The notes beneath the pieces are model-generated. The model had not been told where the DNA came from. It made no database searches and was given only the letters and a program-made list of their open reading frames with translations. 64,000 bases of DNA from Hemicordylus capensis. Taxonomy: Eukaryota > Chordata > Lepidosauria > Squamata > Cordylidae. Made by a program: the position numbers and the translations under genes. Location of the stretch: NCBI RefSeq assembly GCF_027244095.1, contig NC_069661.1, positions 142,615,501 through 142,679,500 of the forward strand, in the 5' to 3' direction. Shown here piece after piece: positions 9,942 through 24,900 of this stretch. Each line of letters begins with the position of its first letter. Positions within the stretch are counted from its first letter, which is position 1.

Positions 9942-12900
9942 CTAGAAAGGGGAGTTTATAATGAGATTCTGTTTTTAGTACATTGGCATAAAGGTCAGCT
10001 TCAGTACATTATAAGGAAACAAAACATGCGTCTCCAAGTCATCTCAGTGAAAATAACCAACTTGGGAATAATCCACAAGGAAGCTCACCCATACAAACCC
10101 CATTCATTTCAATGACACTTGCACAGAGTGCAAGTGCCATTAACTAACCAAGTCATTATATTCTTGGGTAAAGTAAAGGTAAAGTGTGCCGTCGAGTCAG
10201 TGTCGACTCTCAGCGACCACAGAGCCAAGAGAATTCTGTCTTTGGTAGAATACAGGAGGGGTTTACCATTACCATGTCCTGCGCAGTATGAGATGATGCC
10301 TTTCAGCATCTTCCTATATTGCTGCTGTCCAATATGGGTGTTTCCCATAGTCTGGGAAACTTACCAGCAGGGATTCGAACTGGCAACCTTAGGCTTGCTA
10401 GTCAAGTAATTTCCCCTGCAAAATGCACTATAGTTATAACACTTCAAGGAGGTACTTATTTACTCCAGTCAGCGTTTCCTCCTTACTATCCAGCTTTTTG
10501 AGGAAAGGCATCTTATACACTCATACAACTGGAGGAAGCTTGCTCCCTTCTTTGGGACAACTCTGTCAGGTGCCTGTGGTTACTGAAGCGAGGGGAGGGA
10601 TGGTCTGGCTCAGATCAAAGGATGTGGGGACATTGCTGCCCACCCATCCCCCAGTTAGAACATGCATAACAGCCAGCAGTATCTTGCATTAGTGTGGCTA
10701 TTAAATGGCCATTTGGTCAACAGGTCAGGTCATCTCTGTGGGAGACAGCCTTGGGTTTACTTACCTTGAGCATTGAATCACGCTCCCATTTAAAGAGACC
10801 ACAGTTGCTGAAAAAGGAAGCCAGAAAATCAGGATTGGTTCAGCTTTGCAATTTCAGATGCCAACCCTCATTTATGTTCTGTCTTAACCATGTCCAACCA
10901 GACTGGGATGAAGAAGCATTAGCTTCATTGCCTTGGCCACAGGGACACTTCTTGCATGACATCTGCTCCCTTGCAAACAGCTTTGCACCCTTTTGCAAAA
11001 GGTTAGTAAAAAAAGAAGTGGGGTTGGGTTTGTAAAACATGTCCCCACTGCCATTCAGTACTAATTAGTAGCATCACACAAGTCACTCTATAACATAGGG
11101 TTATTCAATCTTCTGTTTTACTCTGGGGACCAGCCATTTGTTTGGTGTAGTGCCTGTGATCGGGCCTGAATCACCTCAGAAGCTTCTGAAATGTCACCTC
11201 CCTCAAGAGACTGAAAAAGCCTGCTTAGACATCTGACAAAGGCTGCTCTTGCCTTTACACCACCACCACCACCACCACCACTACCCTATAATGAATCAGC
11301 TGAGGCCACAGGATTGTCAAAGACAATCCAAAGAGTGTGATGGCACCTTAAAGACTAATATATTTGTTGTGGCAGAAGCTTTCCTGGAGTAGAGTTCAGT
11401 TCATCAGATGCATGAAGTGTTATCTCTCTCTCCAATGGTGGGGGCAAGTTGTGGGGGGTGGGGGTGAAAAGAAGATGAAATGCAAGAGCTACAGCTTGTG
11501 ATTATCTTTACATAAAAACGTAAAAAGGTTTAAGTACCAAGAGAACAACCCACAACAGTGGTAATGGATGATAACAACTCTACCAGGCTTCTGTTAGAAT
11601 CAGGCCCAGTTCCTGGGGCCAGATGAGCCAGAGGCAGATGGGAGAGAAGGGAGGTAGACAGTCCATGGACTGGCACTAGTCTACCACTCAAAGGCTGACC
11701 CAAGTCCTTCCCATAAGAGCAAGAGATGAACGTGGCTGCACATTAGTAAAGAAAATCCAAAGACCACTCTTACCTGCAGTGCTTTTTGGGTAACTTGTCA
11801 AGAGCGATGGCTCTGTTCCCACACGGACACTTGAAAAATCGCTTTACACCATCATGCCAGTGATAGTCATGGCTTTGCTCCACACACGAATCCAGGAGTT
11901 TGAAATAGGTGTACTTACACTTCAGAGAGAAAAAGAGAGAGACAATGAAGAAGCTTGTCTAAAAAAAAAAAAAAAAGCATGACTGTTGTAGTTAAAGCAT
12001 AGCCCATTAATGCACAAGAATTGCTGGTTCATTTGGGAAGCAGAAGAAAGCAGCCCTCTGTTATTTTATTCCCCAAGAGGACAACCAGTCTGAACTCATC
12101 ACTTCTGTTCTCAACACTGATCTTCCTGCTCTAGTCATACTTGGCCTAATTCCTGGCAAAGTGAAGAACACACAATCAACCTGCATCAAGAGTGAGATTG
12201 TTGAGAAAGGACTCATGAATTTTAATGACAGAAAATGCTCACCTTTGCAAAGTTTACCTGAAGCTCATTATAAGCTCTTAATACAGTGAAGAGCCAAAGT
12301 GTGGCATAATGGATATAATGCTAGTCTTGGACTGAGAAGATCTGGAAACCTTACTATCTCTCAGCCTAACTTACCTTGCTGGATCATTGTAAAAATAAAA
12401 TGCAATATACCCAGTGCCCACTGCCCCGAATTTTTTGAAGGAAGGTCAGGATACAAGCACGAGAAATAGTAAAACTCAAACTTGTTAATCATTGGAGCCT
12501 ACTGGATTTTAATATAAAATTTTAGACTGCTATAGATTGAAAGACTGGACCTTTAGCTGTGCATCTTGCTTTCTGGAGAGTCTTTGGGTAAGAGACTACA
12601 TCCAAGGTGGATTCAGCAAGAACAGTTTCAAATGTCACAGGAGCTACAAGCAAAATTAGGCAAAGGAAAACCTGCTTCTGAATATGAACACGCGCACGCA
12701 CACACTCACTCTGTTCTCACAACCAGCCTAACCCAGCCCTGGGGCAGCCCAGCCTAACCTCGACACTTCCCGCCCCTCTAACTCTCTGAAATGCAACTGT
12801 TAGTCGAGGTTAAGGGTGCGCTTGCATCCTTAAGACGGCTGTCATGTGTGTCTGTCTCCTTGGGCTGAGTTCAGCTTAAGGAGACACAGAGACGGGCACA

Positions 12901-15900
12901 CAGAGCGCCTGTCTGACGGGAATCCCCCAGTACAACGCACGTGTTGCATGTTGCAGTGTGGGATGCCTGGAGTCCCGGCTCCAGATCCCTCTGCCCTGCT
13001 CCACACTTCACAGAGTGCACCCCACCCCCCCGCCACCAAGCTGGGGATTGTCTGCGGGGAAGGTAAGCTCTTTGGAGCTCCTGCCCATCCTTTCTCAGCT
13101 ATCTTGAGAATCGCCTCACAGTCTTACAAATATTACAGAAACTTTTGAAGGGCAACTGTTGACTGCCCTGGCTGCTTAGAACATCCAGGCTGCCTTATGA
13201 TCTGCCCAACTTTTCTCTCCATGTGGGAAGTAGATTTTTGCTCCCAACATGAATAATATGTATAACACCATCATACAATCATCTCAGGAGCATTCTAAAA
13301 TTCTGTATTGGTGTCACAATCCTATGAAGAACGGAATCCTAGCTTTCTCCCTTGCAGTGGCTGTATTCAGATGGCACGTAGATTGTTGTGAGAACGCAGA
13401 AGCACGAGCCTTGGGCTGGTCCTCTCCACCCTCTATGTGCACAAGAAGAGGAGAGTGAAAGCTTCCCCTCATGGTTTTGTACAGACTGGAGTTTCCCATG
13501 ACCTCTCTCAGTATAGGACCACAGTTCACAAACCAAGATTAAGGTGTGGTCTGAAATCCGGGCTGGTGAATTAACAAAACACAGTTCCCAATACCTGGAT
13601 TTAACAGGAAACTACAGTTTGTTCAAAACCATGGCCGAAGTTTTAAATTTCCCTTCCCTCACGCTTGAAAGATGGAAGTGGAAAGGGGAACATGTGATCT
13701 CAAGGTACATGCTGGTGAGAACAAATCCCCATTTGTGATATCCAAATGTGACCAGGGGTATAAATGGGCTGCTCACAGGGATCCTGTGCATTCTGTGTAA
13801 ATACTGGTCAATCAACAGTAAAAGCTGCTCAGGATCAAAACAATTTGTCACCCAAGACATCATTCAAGCCTGATTTCGGGGAACCCACCAGTCTGCTGGT
13901 TCACTCACTGTTTTGCATGTTGCAACTCGGCATTTCACTTCCCTGATAGTCCTCATCTTTTCTTCCATTTGCTCCTTTTTCACCAAGGGCTCAAAGTAGC
14001 TTTCCTGCAATTCAGCCTCAAACTATAACAAAAAAGAGAGAAAAACTGATCTAACAGATAGTTGTTGATTTAATACACAGCTCTGAAATAAGGTGGAACA
14101 TTCAGAAAATGCACAATTCCTAGATCAGGGGTGTCAAACTGCCGGTCTGTGAGCTGGATCCGGCCCATGGAGCTTCCTTTTCTGGCCCCCAGGCACTGCA
14201 GCTGAGCATAACCCTGGCCACTGGTGTTTCCTTCCCTCTGCCCCACCACTTGCTGAAGAGGGGGTTGCTCCCCACTTGCTGCAGCGGGCTCCTTCCTTCT
14301 TTCCTGCTGCTGACAATACTTCTCTCTCCCCTCCCCTCCCACTCAGAACTAAGCATTTCTCTTTCCTCCCACACTGCCATGCTCCTTTCCCTTGCACCCG
14401 TGTGGCTCTTCAGAGCATGGAGGATAAAGACAGAAGGACAAGGGAGGGCGGGAGGAAGAGAGAGTAGGAGAGCAGGTCTTGTGGTAGCAAGCATGACTTG
14501 TCCCCTTAGCTAAGCAGGGTCTGCCCTGGTTGCATATGAATGGGAGACTAGAAGTGTGAGCACTGTAAGAGATTCCCCTCAGGGGATGGAGCTACTCTGG
14601 GAAGAGCATCTAGGTTCCAAGTTCCCTCCCTGACATCTCCAAGAGAGGGCTGAGAGAGATTCCTGCCTGCAGCCTTGGAGAAGTCGCTGCCAATCTGTGA
14701 AGACAATACTGAGCTAGGTGGACCTATGGTCTGACTCAGTATACATCAGCTTCCTATGTTCCTATGAGGAAGACAGAAAAAAGATGGTGGAGGAGAAAGA
14801 GGGGAAGAGGGAAGACAGAAGGAGTGAGTGAGTGAGTGAGGGCAAGGGAGGGAGAAAGGTGTGAGGCAGGTGTGGCCTCCTGGAGGTGCACTGGAATCAA
14901 ATCCAGCCCACCACCCCTGATCAAAATGAAATCCTTATTTGAAAAGATAGGGCTGGGTCCTACTGCCTCTGTCACAGAAGTACTTGCAAAGGAATTTTTC
15001 CTGCCCTCAAAAGGCCTCCTCTGAGGATCAAAGCACTCTCAGGAGCAAGCTGAGGGGCTGCAGAGAGAAGTGGCCCAAATTAAGGTGGAGACAGACAAGA
15101 AGTGCACATCAGATTCGGGGCAGTTTCCCATTCTCCTCATGTCCCACCCCATTGCCGAGGGTCCTTTGACTCTCAGAAGAGGCCTTTGGGGAGCTAAGGA
15201 GAATGATGTAGGATGGAGGAAGTGGGGAAGGTCCCTGCAAGACTTCCTTGCATGTCCAGTAGTTAGTGTTGAATTCATAAACTTAAAGAACAAAATTCAT
15301 GTGCACCACTGTGATTCTTGAAGATATCCACCTCTCTTTTTTCTGGCACTCTCTTTGTACCCTGAATTCCTCATGTCTACCTCCTAGTCCTTTTGATAGG
15401 TGTCAAGTAAAACCAGCTTGATTTTTCAAATCTGTCTATCAGTTCTCCAGCAACAGGCATCTCCAAAAGGATCCAAGGTAATCTATTCAGCATTGTCACC
15501 CAAGAAAAAGGATCACCCAGAGTACTAACAGCAAGACTGCTAACACTTTCAAAATGGAACACTGGTGCTCCCCATGAAGGTTTCTTCCTTCTTGTGTAAC
15601 AGAGGTCACTCATTGTTGGTTATCCCCACTCACAATGCTCCAGAGGCAGGGTAGCTCAAATTAAGGGAACCTTTCAGAGCCTGTGTAGGGCAGTCCCCCT
15701 TCAGTTCTGTTATAAAGCCAACTATAGAAATGTCTCTCATCAAAGAAAAGTACCTGAAGTAGAGGAAGATAGGCCAGAGAACATATTAGAGAAATTCAAG
15801 GCCAAGCATAGTGATACAGATAGTTTGACACATAAAATGCAGCCGACATGGAAGAGCATGGGTGCTCTCCATTACACCAGCAAGAAGTAACCTTAACGAT

Positions 15901-18900
15901 GAGTACCAATGATCCATTCTCTGCTAGTGTAGGAGGGCACCCATTGTGGGATGTACTACAGCTCACTAACCAGGTGGGTAAGGATGGGTCTAATGTGTCA
16001 GAAGTACCTGTTCCATGACTCGCCATCCAAAGGCAGCTTAGGATGAAGCTAATGTGTCAAGTTTGTAATGCCTGGTAAAGGTGGATGGAGATTTCCAAGC
16101 AGCTGTTTTACAGATTTCTTCGAAGGAAGCGTTGGTGGAAAAGGCCATGGATGTGGCTGCCTATCTGGCAGAATGAGCCGTGACATGGGACAGTGTAAAC
16201 AGATGTTGCACATCTTAAACCAGGAAGGACAGCCTTTATGGCTTATGGTTGAGTTAGATACTTTTTGTTACATGGTAGCCGATAAGGAATCAGATTTGTG
16301 GAAGGAGATGATCTAGAGATATAAGTGCATACAGCACATCACACGTCCAGTTTATGCCATTGTTCCTCTTCAGGATCCACTGGATGTGGATAGAACAAAG
16401 GAAGATAGATGCCCTGGGATCTGTGGAACCTAGAGTTGACTTTAGGAATAAAAGTGGGATCTGGAATTAGGTGGACTGAATCTTTAGAAAAAATGCACAG
16501 ATGGTACAGTTAGAGGCACTAACACAGATGCACCTTGAAGGAAGCTATGTAATGTGGATGGTTTGAGATAACACATCAGCCTGGGATAGAGAGAGACTGG
16601 CCAATTAAGAAGCCTGTTGCTTGAGTGTTTTGGCCTTTGTTACGTCCTTCTTGTTGACCAGTAATTCTTTCAGTCTGTCATATGATAAATACGGTTCATA
16701 GAGGGTTTATGGTATACTAGAAGTATGTCCACGTCCCAAGGGGAATAACCAGGTTGTGTTTTAACATGGCATTCAGTCGCCATGTGGTAAGCTGAAGCAG
16801 AGCTGGACTGGGATGTAGAAGGGCCCCTTGGCTGAACGGACCCTCTGTGCTATGTGGCAGGAGAAGTGGTTCCAACACAGCTGGATCCAGCAGTTCTGAA
16901 AAACATGGCCACCTTGCCTAATATGATACTATTAGGAGCACTTTGGCTTTGCCTGTGCACATTTTTCTGAGGACTCTGGCTATGAGTGGTATTGGTAGAA
17001 ACAAGAATAGGAAAATGGGAGGCCACAGGGATCCACTAACTCTGCTCTCTCCGTGGGGAACTGGAGAAGAACCTGAGAGGTGAAGAAGTTGACTTGGGTA
17101 TTCCCAGCTGTGTGATAATCCACAGGAAGACCTTTGTGTTGGGGCTCTACTTCCTGGGGACTCAGCCAGTCCTCCCTTGTGTTAAGAATCTCACTGATGT
17201 GATGGGCTGTTAAGGAGGATCTCTGATGCCTGCTGATGCAGTGATCTTGATCTGGTCCCACCTTGGCAGAGTGCTTTGGCTGAGATGTCCGTTCTGATCA
17301 GTACGTGGGCTCCTGATATCAGATGGTGGAAGACAAGGAGTGCTAGATGGATAGGGCAGAGCTCTAACCAATTGGTACTGTGGTGTTGTTCTATCACCAT
17401 CCATTTCCCCTGTGCATTTTCTGGCAGGCAGTGTGAGGGCCAGCCCTGTAAGATGGCATCCATGGTGATGAGGATCTACCTCAGTTCTGTGAAGAATTTG
17501 TCACTTGTCAGATTGTCCATGCTTCTCCACCATAGAAGCTGACTTTAGAAGAGATTCTTTCAGAGCAGGTAGAAGGGTAATCTAGGTGGCATGCATTTGC
17601 GATGTCTTTTTGATGTGGCAGGAGTGTCCATTGTAGGGGCCTGAGGTGGAGCCTGGCCCACAGAACCATAGGGACCATCAGGCCTGGGAGGCATGCTAGT
17701 GATTGAATATCTGTGCGGAGCAATTGACTGAAGTAGAGTGTACTGGGTTTGTGTGCAATCCAGTGTTAGGAAGAAACAGATTGTTGTGGCATCTATGACA
17801 ATCCCGAGATGCTGAATCCAACAGGAAAGGTGAAGGTAACTCTTTCCCACATTGATAAGGAAGCTGTGGTCCCTGAGACAGTTAGTGTCTGCTGAAGGTG
17901 CACCTTGCCCTGGAAGGGACTGGGGAGTGAAGGTGGCAGTCATGTAGGTACGCGTGCGTGCGTGCACGCCCTTCAGATGCAGGTAAGCAACCAGTGGAGC
18001 CAGCATCTTCGTGAAGTCTCTGGGCATCGAGGACAGGGCAAAGAGAAGGACTCTGTATTGGAAGTGTTGTTTCTGGTAACAAACTGCCTAGAGCCTTCTG
18101 GAGTCAGGCAGTATATAAATCAAATAAATCAAATAAAATCTCTGGAAGGGCCTATTGTCTGGGTGAATGGGACTATGCAGGCAATGTTCCCTCAATCTAT
18201 TGATACTAAGATGTCCTGAATTTGTAGGCTTCTGCTATTTATTATAGTTCCATCTTGTATCCAGATTGAACTGACTGTAGCACCCATTTGTTTGTTGTGG
18301 ACAGTTCCCAGGTGTGTCAGAAGTCCGAAGACATCCCCCCATCAATGGTGGCCAGAGTCAGGACTGCTGTCTCCAAGTCTTGGACTGAGAGGCAAAGGAT
18401 GAAACTGATCTGGGTGTGAGTGGCCTGTCTGCCTGGTCGGCTCCAAAAGGAGCACCGTCTTCCATGAGTGTCCCCCAGGGTGAAAGGATGGCCTGTAAGG
18501 TGGAAAAGACTGTGAAAACCTAGGGCAGATCCCTTGTCCTCCTACTCAGGTGTGGAAGGGAGTGTCTTGTGGCCACCTCCAATCTCAATCAGGACATCCC
18601 TCAGTGCTTCATCCCCAAAGCATAGACTTTGGGTCTATGCAAAGGGAGCATGGCCAAGGTAGACTTAGAGGTAGTATCTACCTGCCAATGTTTAAGCCAG
18701 ATGTTTCTCCTGGCTACATTTGCTTCCATGGCTCTGACTGTGAATCCAGCACTATCCAGTGTGGAATCTGCTGTGAAAGCTGTTGCTCTCTGAAGCTGTA
18801 GCAATCTGAGTCTTAGTTTGACTTGGTTGGTGGGAGGATTATTCAACAGTTTGTCCATAAGATGGAAGCCCTAGAAATGATTGAAGCTGTTGTGCCTGCC

Positions 18901-21900
18901 CTGATGGCTAAAGCTGAAGCTTCATGAACACAGGGCATGCTTCTTTGTCAGAGGGTTCTCCATCTTTAGGTAAGATTGCTCCACTGAGCGAAGCCACCAC
19001 TGGCCCATCTGTTAAAGGAAGGAAAACTGTAAAATGGATTAGGTAGGTTGCTAGTGAGTTTACTATAGGAGGGCCTCTGCCTTTCCTGCTTTATTGCATC
19101 TAGAAAACCTTTGGGCACAGAAAGATTAGCCTGAATAGGCTTGGTCCTTGAGAGTACCAAGGAGCCCTGCGAGGCAGACTCCTGAACAGAAGGGTGTGCA
19201 GCCTCCATCCTGGAAAACACTGGAGGAATGAACTAAAATCCTCCTGTAAGAATAACCTCTAGATATAGGAATGTGCACCTTGGCCTGGTCAACCATTACC
19301 CCTTACCTGTGTCACTGGACACTGAGGGGGTCCAGTGACACTGGAGGGGCACTCCTCATTTGTTCAGGTTTGGGGGAGGTGACCCAGGTCAGTCCACAGG
19401 AATGTGTGTGCTGGGAGACCCTTCTCCCAACAACTCAGATGAGTGCATATCGGGTTGAGGAGTGTTGTCTTGAGACTTCCCCGTGGTAAAGACTTTTCCA
19501 CTTTTTGTTCTGCAGAAAAGTGATCGAGGGATGAAGACGGGAGATGGAAATCTCTGTCTGGAGTCCTCTTGAGTGCAGTTTGTGTGTTCCAATTCCTGCC
19601 CTTCATGGATAGGTTGTTGGAAGGAAACCCTATAGTCAAGTTTGGCAGCTAAGTAGTATAGTCTGGTCTCCTGGGACAGGAAGGGGTGGCAGCTGAGGGG
19701 GGAGAACCTGCAGAGAACTAGATTCTGGGGTAGCTGGGATAGGTCTCACTGGTCCCTGAGCGGCTAGTTGCTCCCGGTCATCTGTCTCCAACGCTGCCTG
19801 CTGCCATGGCTGTGAGGGCAATGGAAGTGGCACTGGCACTGGGAGTGTGTTTTCGGGCATGGCTGGGAGCTCCGGGGCCAGAGTTTGCTGTTTGGTGGAG
19901 TCATCAGGCTGAGATACAAAGCAGTCAGACAAGCATTTTTCGATACAGTACAAGAAGGGAGCAAGCATCTGGGCTCTTCTCCTTTGGTGATCCTGGGGAC
20001 CCAAGTGTGCTGTATGTTACTTTAAATGGTATTGCTCTCCCAGCACACCTGAAACGTATGAAAGGTATTCATGCAGTTTGTCATGCTGGAGAAGCATTCC
20101 TTCTACCCTGAATGCTCTACTCAGCTGGACTGTTTTGGGTCCTGGTTATCTCTCCTCTTTTAGTTAATAAACTGCCTTGTCTCTACTATGAACTTCTGTG
20201 TGTCGGACTCCCTGCTGCAGCCAAGGACATTACATTACAAGAACCCCTGAAATCCCACAATGAGCTCGTTTTCCCAGCAGTATACTTTGAGAAGTTGGTA
20301 GATGTTTGCAACCAAGACCCCTCCTTCCTACCCTGTGTTGCCCATTGTTTAGCCTTTGCTGCCACAGCCATCATTCTAAGCCTCCCCTTCCTTATCTAGA
20401 ATGACAACAGGGAAGCCGGGTGTACCCTAAAGAGACAGACTTGGTCCCATGGCAGCATATATATATGGAAACACCACCATTTCAACACACAGTGCAAGCC
20501 AATGTAACATTTTTGTGCAGGTTTCCAAATGCCAGGGACTAAGAATTCATGTTTAGTTATTCTCAGTCATCTCAAATAACTGGAGTTCTCCTATATATAT
20601 GTAGGAGATGCTTACCTCCTTAAGGACACCTGTGTGTTTGGATCGAGCATTCAAAATCTCTTGAAATTCTTCAGACTCCAAATATGCAAGCTGCTGGCAT
20701 CGTTTCTTTTGAGTAGGTTCTGCAGCACCAACATCTACAGAAACAAAGAGCAGGACACACAGGCTCAGCCACGGATGCACAAGAATGTTATGCCTCAACC
20801 GAGGTCAGGTTCATGCACTCCTTAATCATACATCATCCAACTTGAGATCTTCCAACTTCTTACATATGGCTCTTCAATGGGCCTAATCTGTGATTCCCAT
20901 GCTCTTGGACTATCGGGGACAAAGAACAAGAGATGGTCATATCCATGATGCTTGCAAGAGCCCCCAGGATGAGCTGGCTGGCTACTTCTGGAGACAAAGG
21001 CCTTGCTTACATGACCCAACATGGCAATTCTTGGACTATTTTTAGAGGGGCCATTACACAAGGTGCCAAACTCCATTGAACCCTGTTGATGTCAGCAAGC
21101 TACATGGAGATAGAACAGTGCAACGAGCATAACCTTACATAGCCATGCACTAAATGTAAAGGCTTACTGAGGTTTATTACAGCTATCAGATAACAATGCA
21201 ATAGCCACTCACTCTTGTCCTGGTAATCTAATTCACCCCTCTCTAAAGAGATACAGGTTAGAAATCAACCTAATACAATGCTCTTAGTGGCATTCTTAGG
21301 CAGGGAGGCTAGTGTGTAATGGATTCCAAGGTGGAACGGACAAGGGACCTTTTGATCTGTTCGCCTAGGAGAATCCCAGAGAAGAAAGTAAATGGACTTT
21401 GGGCTCACACAGTCCCTTTTCCACTCTCCTCACCATGTGGTTTTCCCAGTCCTTTCTTCTTGTGGTGATTAGTTAAAGAGAAGGGATGAAGGCCCTTCCA
21501 ATAGCTCCTCAGGGAGAATCCCAAGCAGGGAACAGAAAAGGGAGAAGATTCTCACTGGCCTACTGACATAAGCAGCATCAGAAGAGGAAGGAAGGATAAA
21601 CATCAGAAATTTTTATGAAATCAGAAGGCCAACTGACAGGAAAGAAGTGAGGGTGTATGTGAGAGATCAATATAGTATATGGCTGGCCAGCCAAAGAAGT
21701 TTTCTAAAAATCCTTCACTAACAGTAAGGATGAGAGAACTAAATAAATAAATGAATATGCGTGCTATGATTTATAGCAGGATCAAGCTGGCTATGAGGCC
21801 ACAGTTCAGTTGTAGCACATCTACTTTGCATGCAGAAGGTCCCAGGTTCAATCCCTGGCACCTCCAAGGAGGGCTGGGAAAGACTCCTGCCTGAGACCTT

Positions 21901-24900
21901 GAAGAGCCACTGCCAATCGGTGTAGACAATACTGAGCTAGATGGACCAACGGTCTGACCTGGTATAAGGCAGCCTCCTATGTTCCTATTGCTTGAAACAC
22001 AGCCCCCCAAAAAGGAAAGCAAATAAGTAGTGATTGCTAGACAGCTATTCCATTTTGCTGCCTTGGTTCTGCAGAAACCAGTATCAAGACTGGCATGGAT
22101 TTCAACAGGGCAGGTATAGTGCTGGCGATCCCACTTCTCCCAAGAGGCTCAGGGTGGGGCAAAAAGGAATCCTACTTCCAATTCACAGTCTGTGCCTTTG
22201 TGCGTCCTCTTTCTCAGGTGGCAACTTCAAGCCATAGTCATGGGGCCAGCCTGCCATAGTGGTGGGTCTGAACAGAGACAAGTCTGATGCAAGCTGTGAC
22301 ATGGCAGCCTTACAACTAACTAGTCCTCAACACATTACTGCATTTAATGTGGTACTTCCTTACCTTCCAAAATGGGGATATTTTTCTCAACTCTCTCTGC
22401 AATCTCTAGAACGTCGAGATCAGATCGTTTACGTTTTATGTTATTTGGGTCAATTTTAGAGAGAATGCAGCCCTTTGAACGCAGTTTGTTTACAGCTGCC
22501 ATCTAAAAACAATGAAAGCAAGACATGTGCTCAAGGTCATAAACATCCCTGATTCAGACTAGCAAAGAACACCAACAGGGCCTACTGGAGCTGCAGACCC
22601 AAAGGCCCTGTTTTGCCTCACTGCTCTGCTTGCCAGAACAAGGCTGTGCTCCATGTATTTCCCATTGCACCAATGTGACAGGCCTGTTTGCGCCTCCTCA
22701 TACCCCCTTGTGCCCATACAGGGCACGTTACAGTGGGAGAGGAGTATCCAGGGCTCTGCCCTCTGGGGATTCCTACACTAGTCATGGGGTAGAAACCTGG
22801 AGCTCATTCCAGTCCCAAGAGTTGGGAAGTGGTGCTTGGCAGTATGTGGGCAATGTCTGCTGAAATCTCGGAAGCCAGAAGTGGCAGCTCAATACATTTT
22901 CTCGGGGTTGGGAGCTCCTTGCCACACTCTGTTTACAAACCATCATATGTTGTGCAAAATAAGAGACATTACACAAATTAAAATTGCACGAGAAGTGTGC
23001 AAAATTCCGTTTTGTCTTGGTGCAGAATTTTATTGGTATTTATATTGCTATCTTGCTTCTCAACTAAAAAGCTGGTCATAAGAACAGAAGAACAGCCCTG
23101 CTGGTTCAGGCCGAAGCCCATCTAGTCCAGCGTCCTGTTACATGCAGTGGCCCACCAGGTGCTGCTGGGAGGCCCACAGACAGGACCTGAGGGTATGCCC
23201 GCTCCCCGGCAACTCGTATTTAGAGGCATCCTGCCTTTGAGCCTGGAGGTCCTGAAACTGGAGGTTAAAAGCCATCAACTCAAAATTCAATTTACTTGTT
23301 AAAAGCCGCAGTTAAAATTATCAGTTTAGAATATGGCATCCTGTTATGCCTTTTAGAATGGAGTACATCCAGCCTTCAAAAACCTTCAGGCCTTCATGCT
23401 AAAAAACTGTCAATTGTTTTGCAAAACTGTCATCATGCTAAACCTACCTACAGCACTACGCTGAACCTACATAATGGGAATGCTGAACCTACATACTAAT
23501 AGCAATTGTTGCATTTGACTAATGGTATCTAAATGCCAGCCACCTAATGGTGCAGCAGGGAAATGACTTGACTAGCAAGCCAGAGGTTGCTGGTTCAAAT
23601 CCCCGCTGGTATTTATTATACCGCCTGATATCGAAATCTCTAGTCAGTTTACAGAATTAAAACATAATATAAAATATAAAACATTTAAAATACATAAGAT
23701 AAAATAAACACACATTATGGATGTATCTGGCGTATCAGCTGAAGCTGATAAAAAGCACTCCTGGCCACAGCCTCAACCTGAGAAACCAGGGAGAGTTTGG
23801 GATCCTGGAGCACTCACAGATTACGAATCTGATATTTTAGGGAGAGTGTAGTCCCATCAAGAACAGGCAAATCGAAACCATCTCTCAGATCCCGACCCCC
23901 TACAGACAATACTTCCGTCTTGTTTGAATTCAACTTCAGCCTGTTATCCCTCATTCAGCCCAATATTGCCTCCAGGGAGGCACTTGGGCGGCAGGGGTGT
24001 GTGTGTGTGTGTGTGTGTGTCATGCCATTTCCTGATGAAGTTGGTATGGAGAAATAGATCTGGGTGTCATCAGCATATTGACAGCACCCCAGACCAAACT
24101 TCCAGACTATCTCTCCCAGCGGTTTAATGTGGATATTAAAAAGCATTGGAGACAACATGGGAAAAATCAGGCAGCAGCAATATAGGAAGATGCTGAAAGA
24201 CATCATCTCATACTGTGTGGGAGGAGGCAATGGTAAAGCCCTCCTGTATTCTACCAAAGACAACCACAGGGCTCTGTGGTCGCCAGGAATCAACACCGAC
24301 TTGACAGTACAGTTTACCTTTACCTATCTAAAGGCCAACATTAATGTTTGTGTTACCTTCTTAGCTTCTGCCAAGGCATTCAGTTTGGGTCCGGGAGGAG
24401 GCAAATCATCAAAGAAGAGAACATCATCTCCCTCAGAAATGCCCATGGCAAGTTTCGGTGTTTGAGGAGTTGACAATCTGGCAGCTTTGGGAAACTCAGC
24501 TCCTGGTGTTGGAGACCGTAGCATAGATATCCCTGTGGAGGATGGTAATGCTGGTGTGTTTGCATTACTGGTATCTTGAAGAAAGCTTAAATCAAAAGAC
24601 AAAAGCCATAATTATCAGAAGGCAGTGGTGGAAGACAGCAGTGGCTTTCAAACTGTAGCAACCATAGAGGAGATGGCAAGGGAACATTTCAGCTTCTGAG
24701 GCAAACACAACATGACAAGAAACTAAGGAGGCCAAGATCAGGGAGGGTCCTTTCATCTCTTCTACCAAATGCCTACTCCTTTCCAATGAGTTTCACTTCA
24801 CACTTAGAAAAGCTTTGCAAATAGTCATTTTTTTATTAAGTCAGCATGCTTAAGAAGTAAACCAAGCGAGATAAACATTATAGATACAACATATCATCGG

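Noticed and set aside
12846-13148. 100-codon open frame on the plus strand
   Set aside because: Overlaps an open frame on the other strand, no motif, in an intron.
14120-14513. Several overlapping open frames of 85-125 codons
   Set aside because: They lie in the hAT-like repeat and its GC-rich filler; shadows of repeat sequence.
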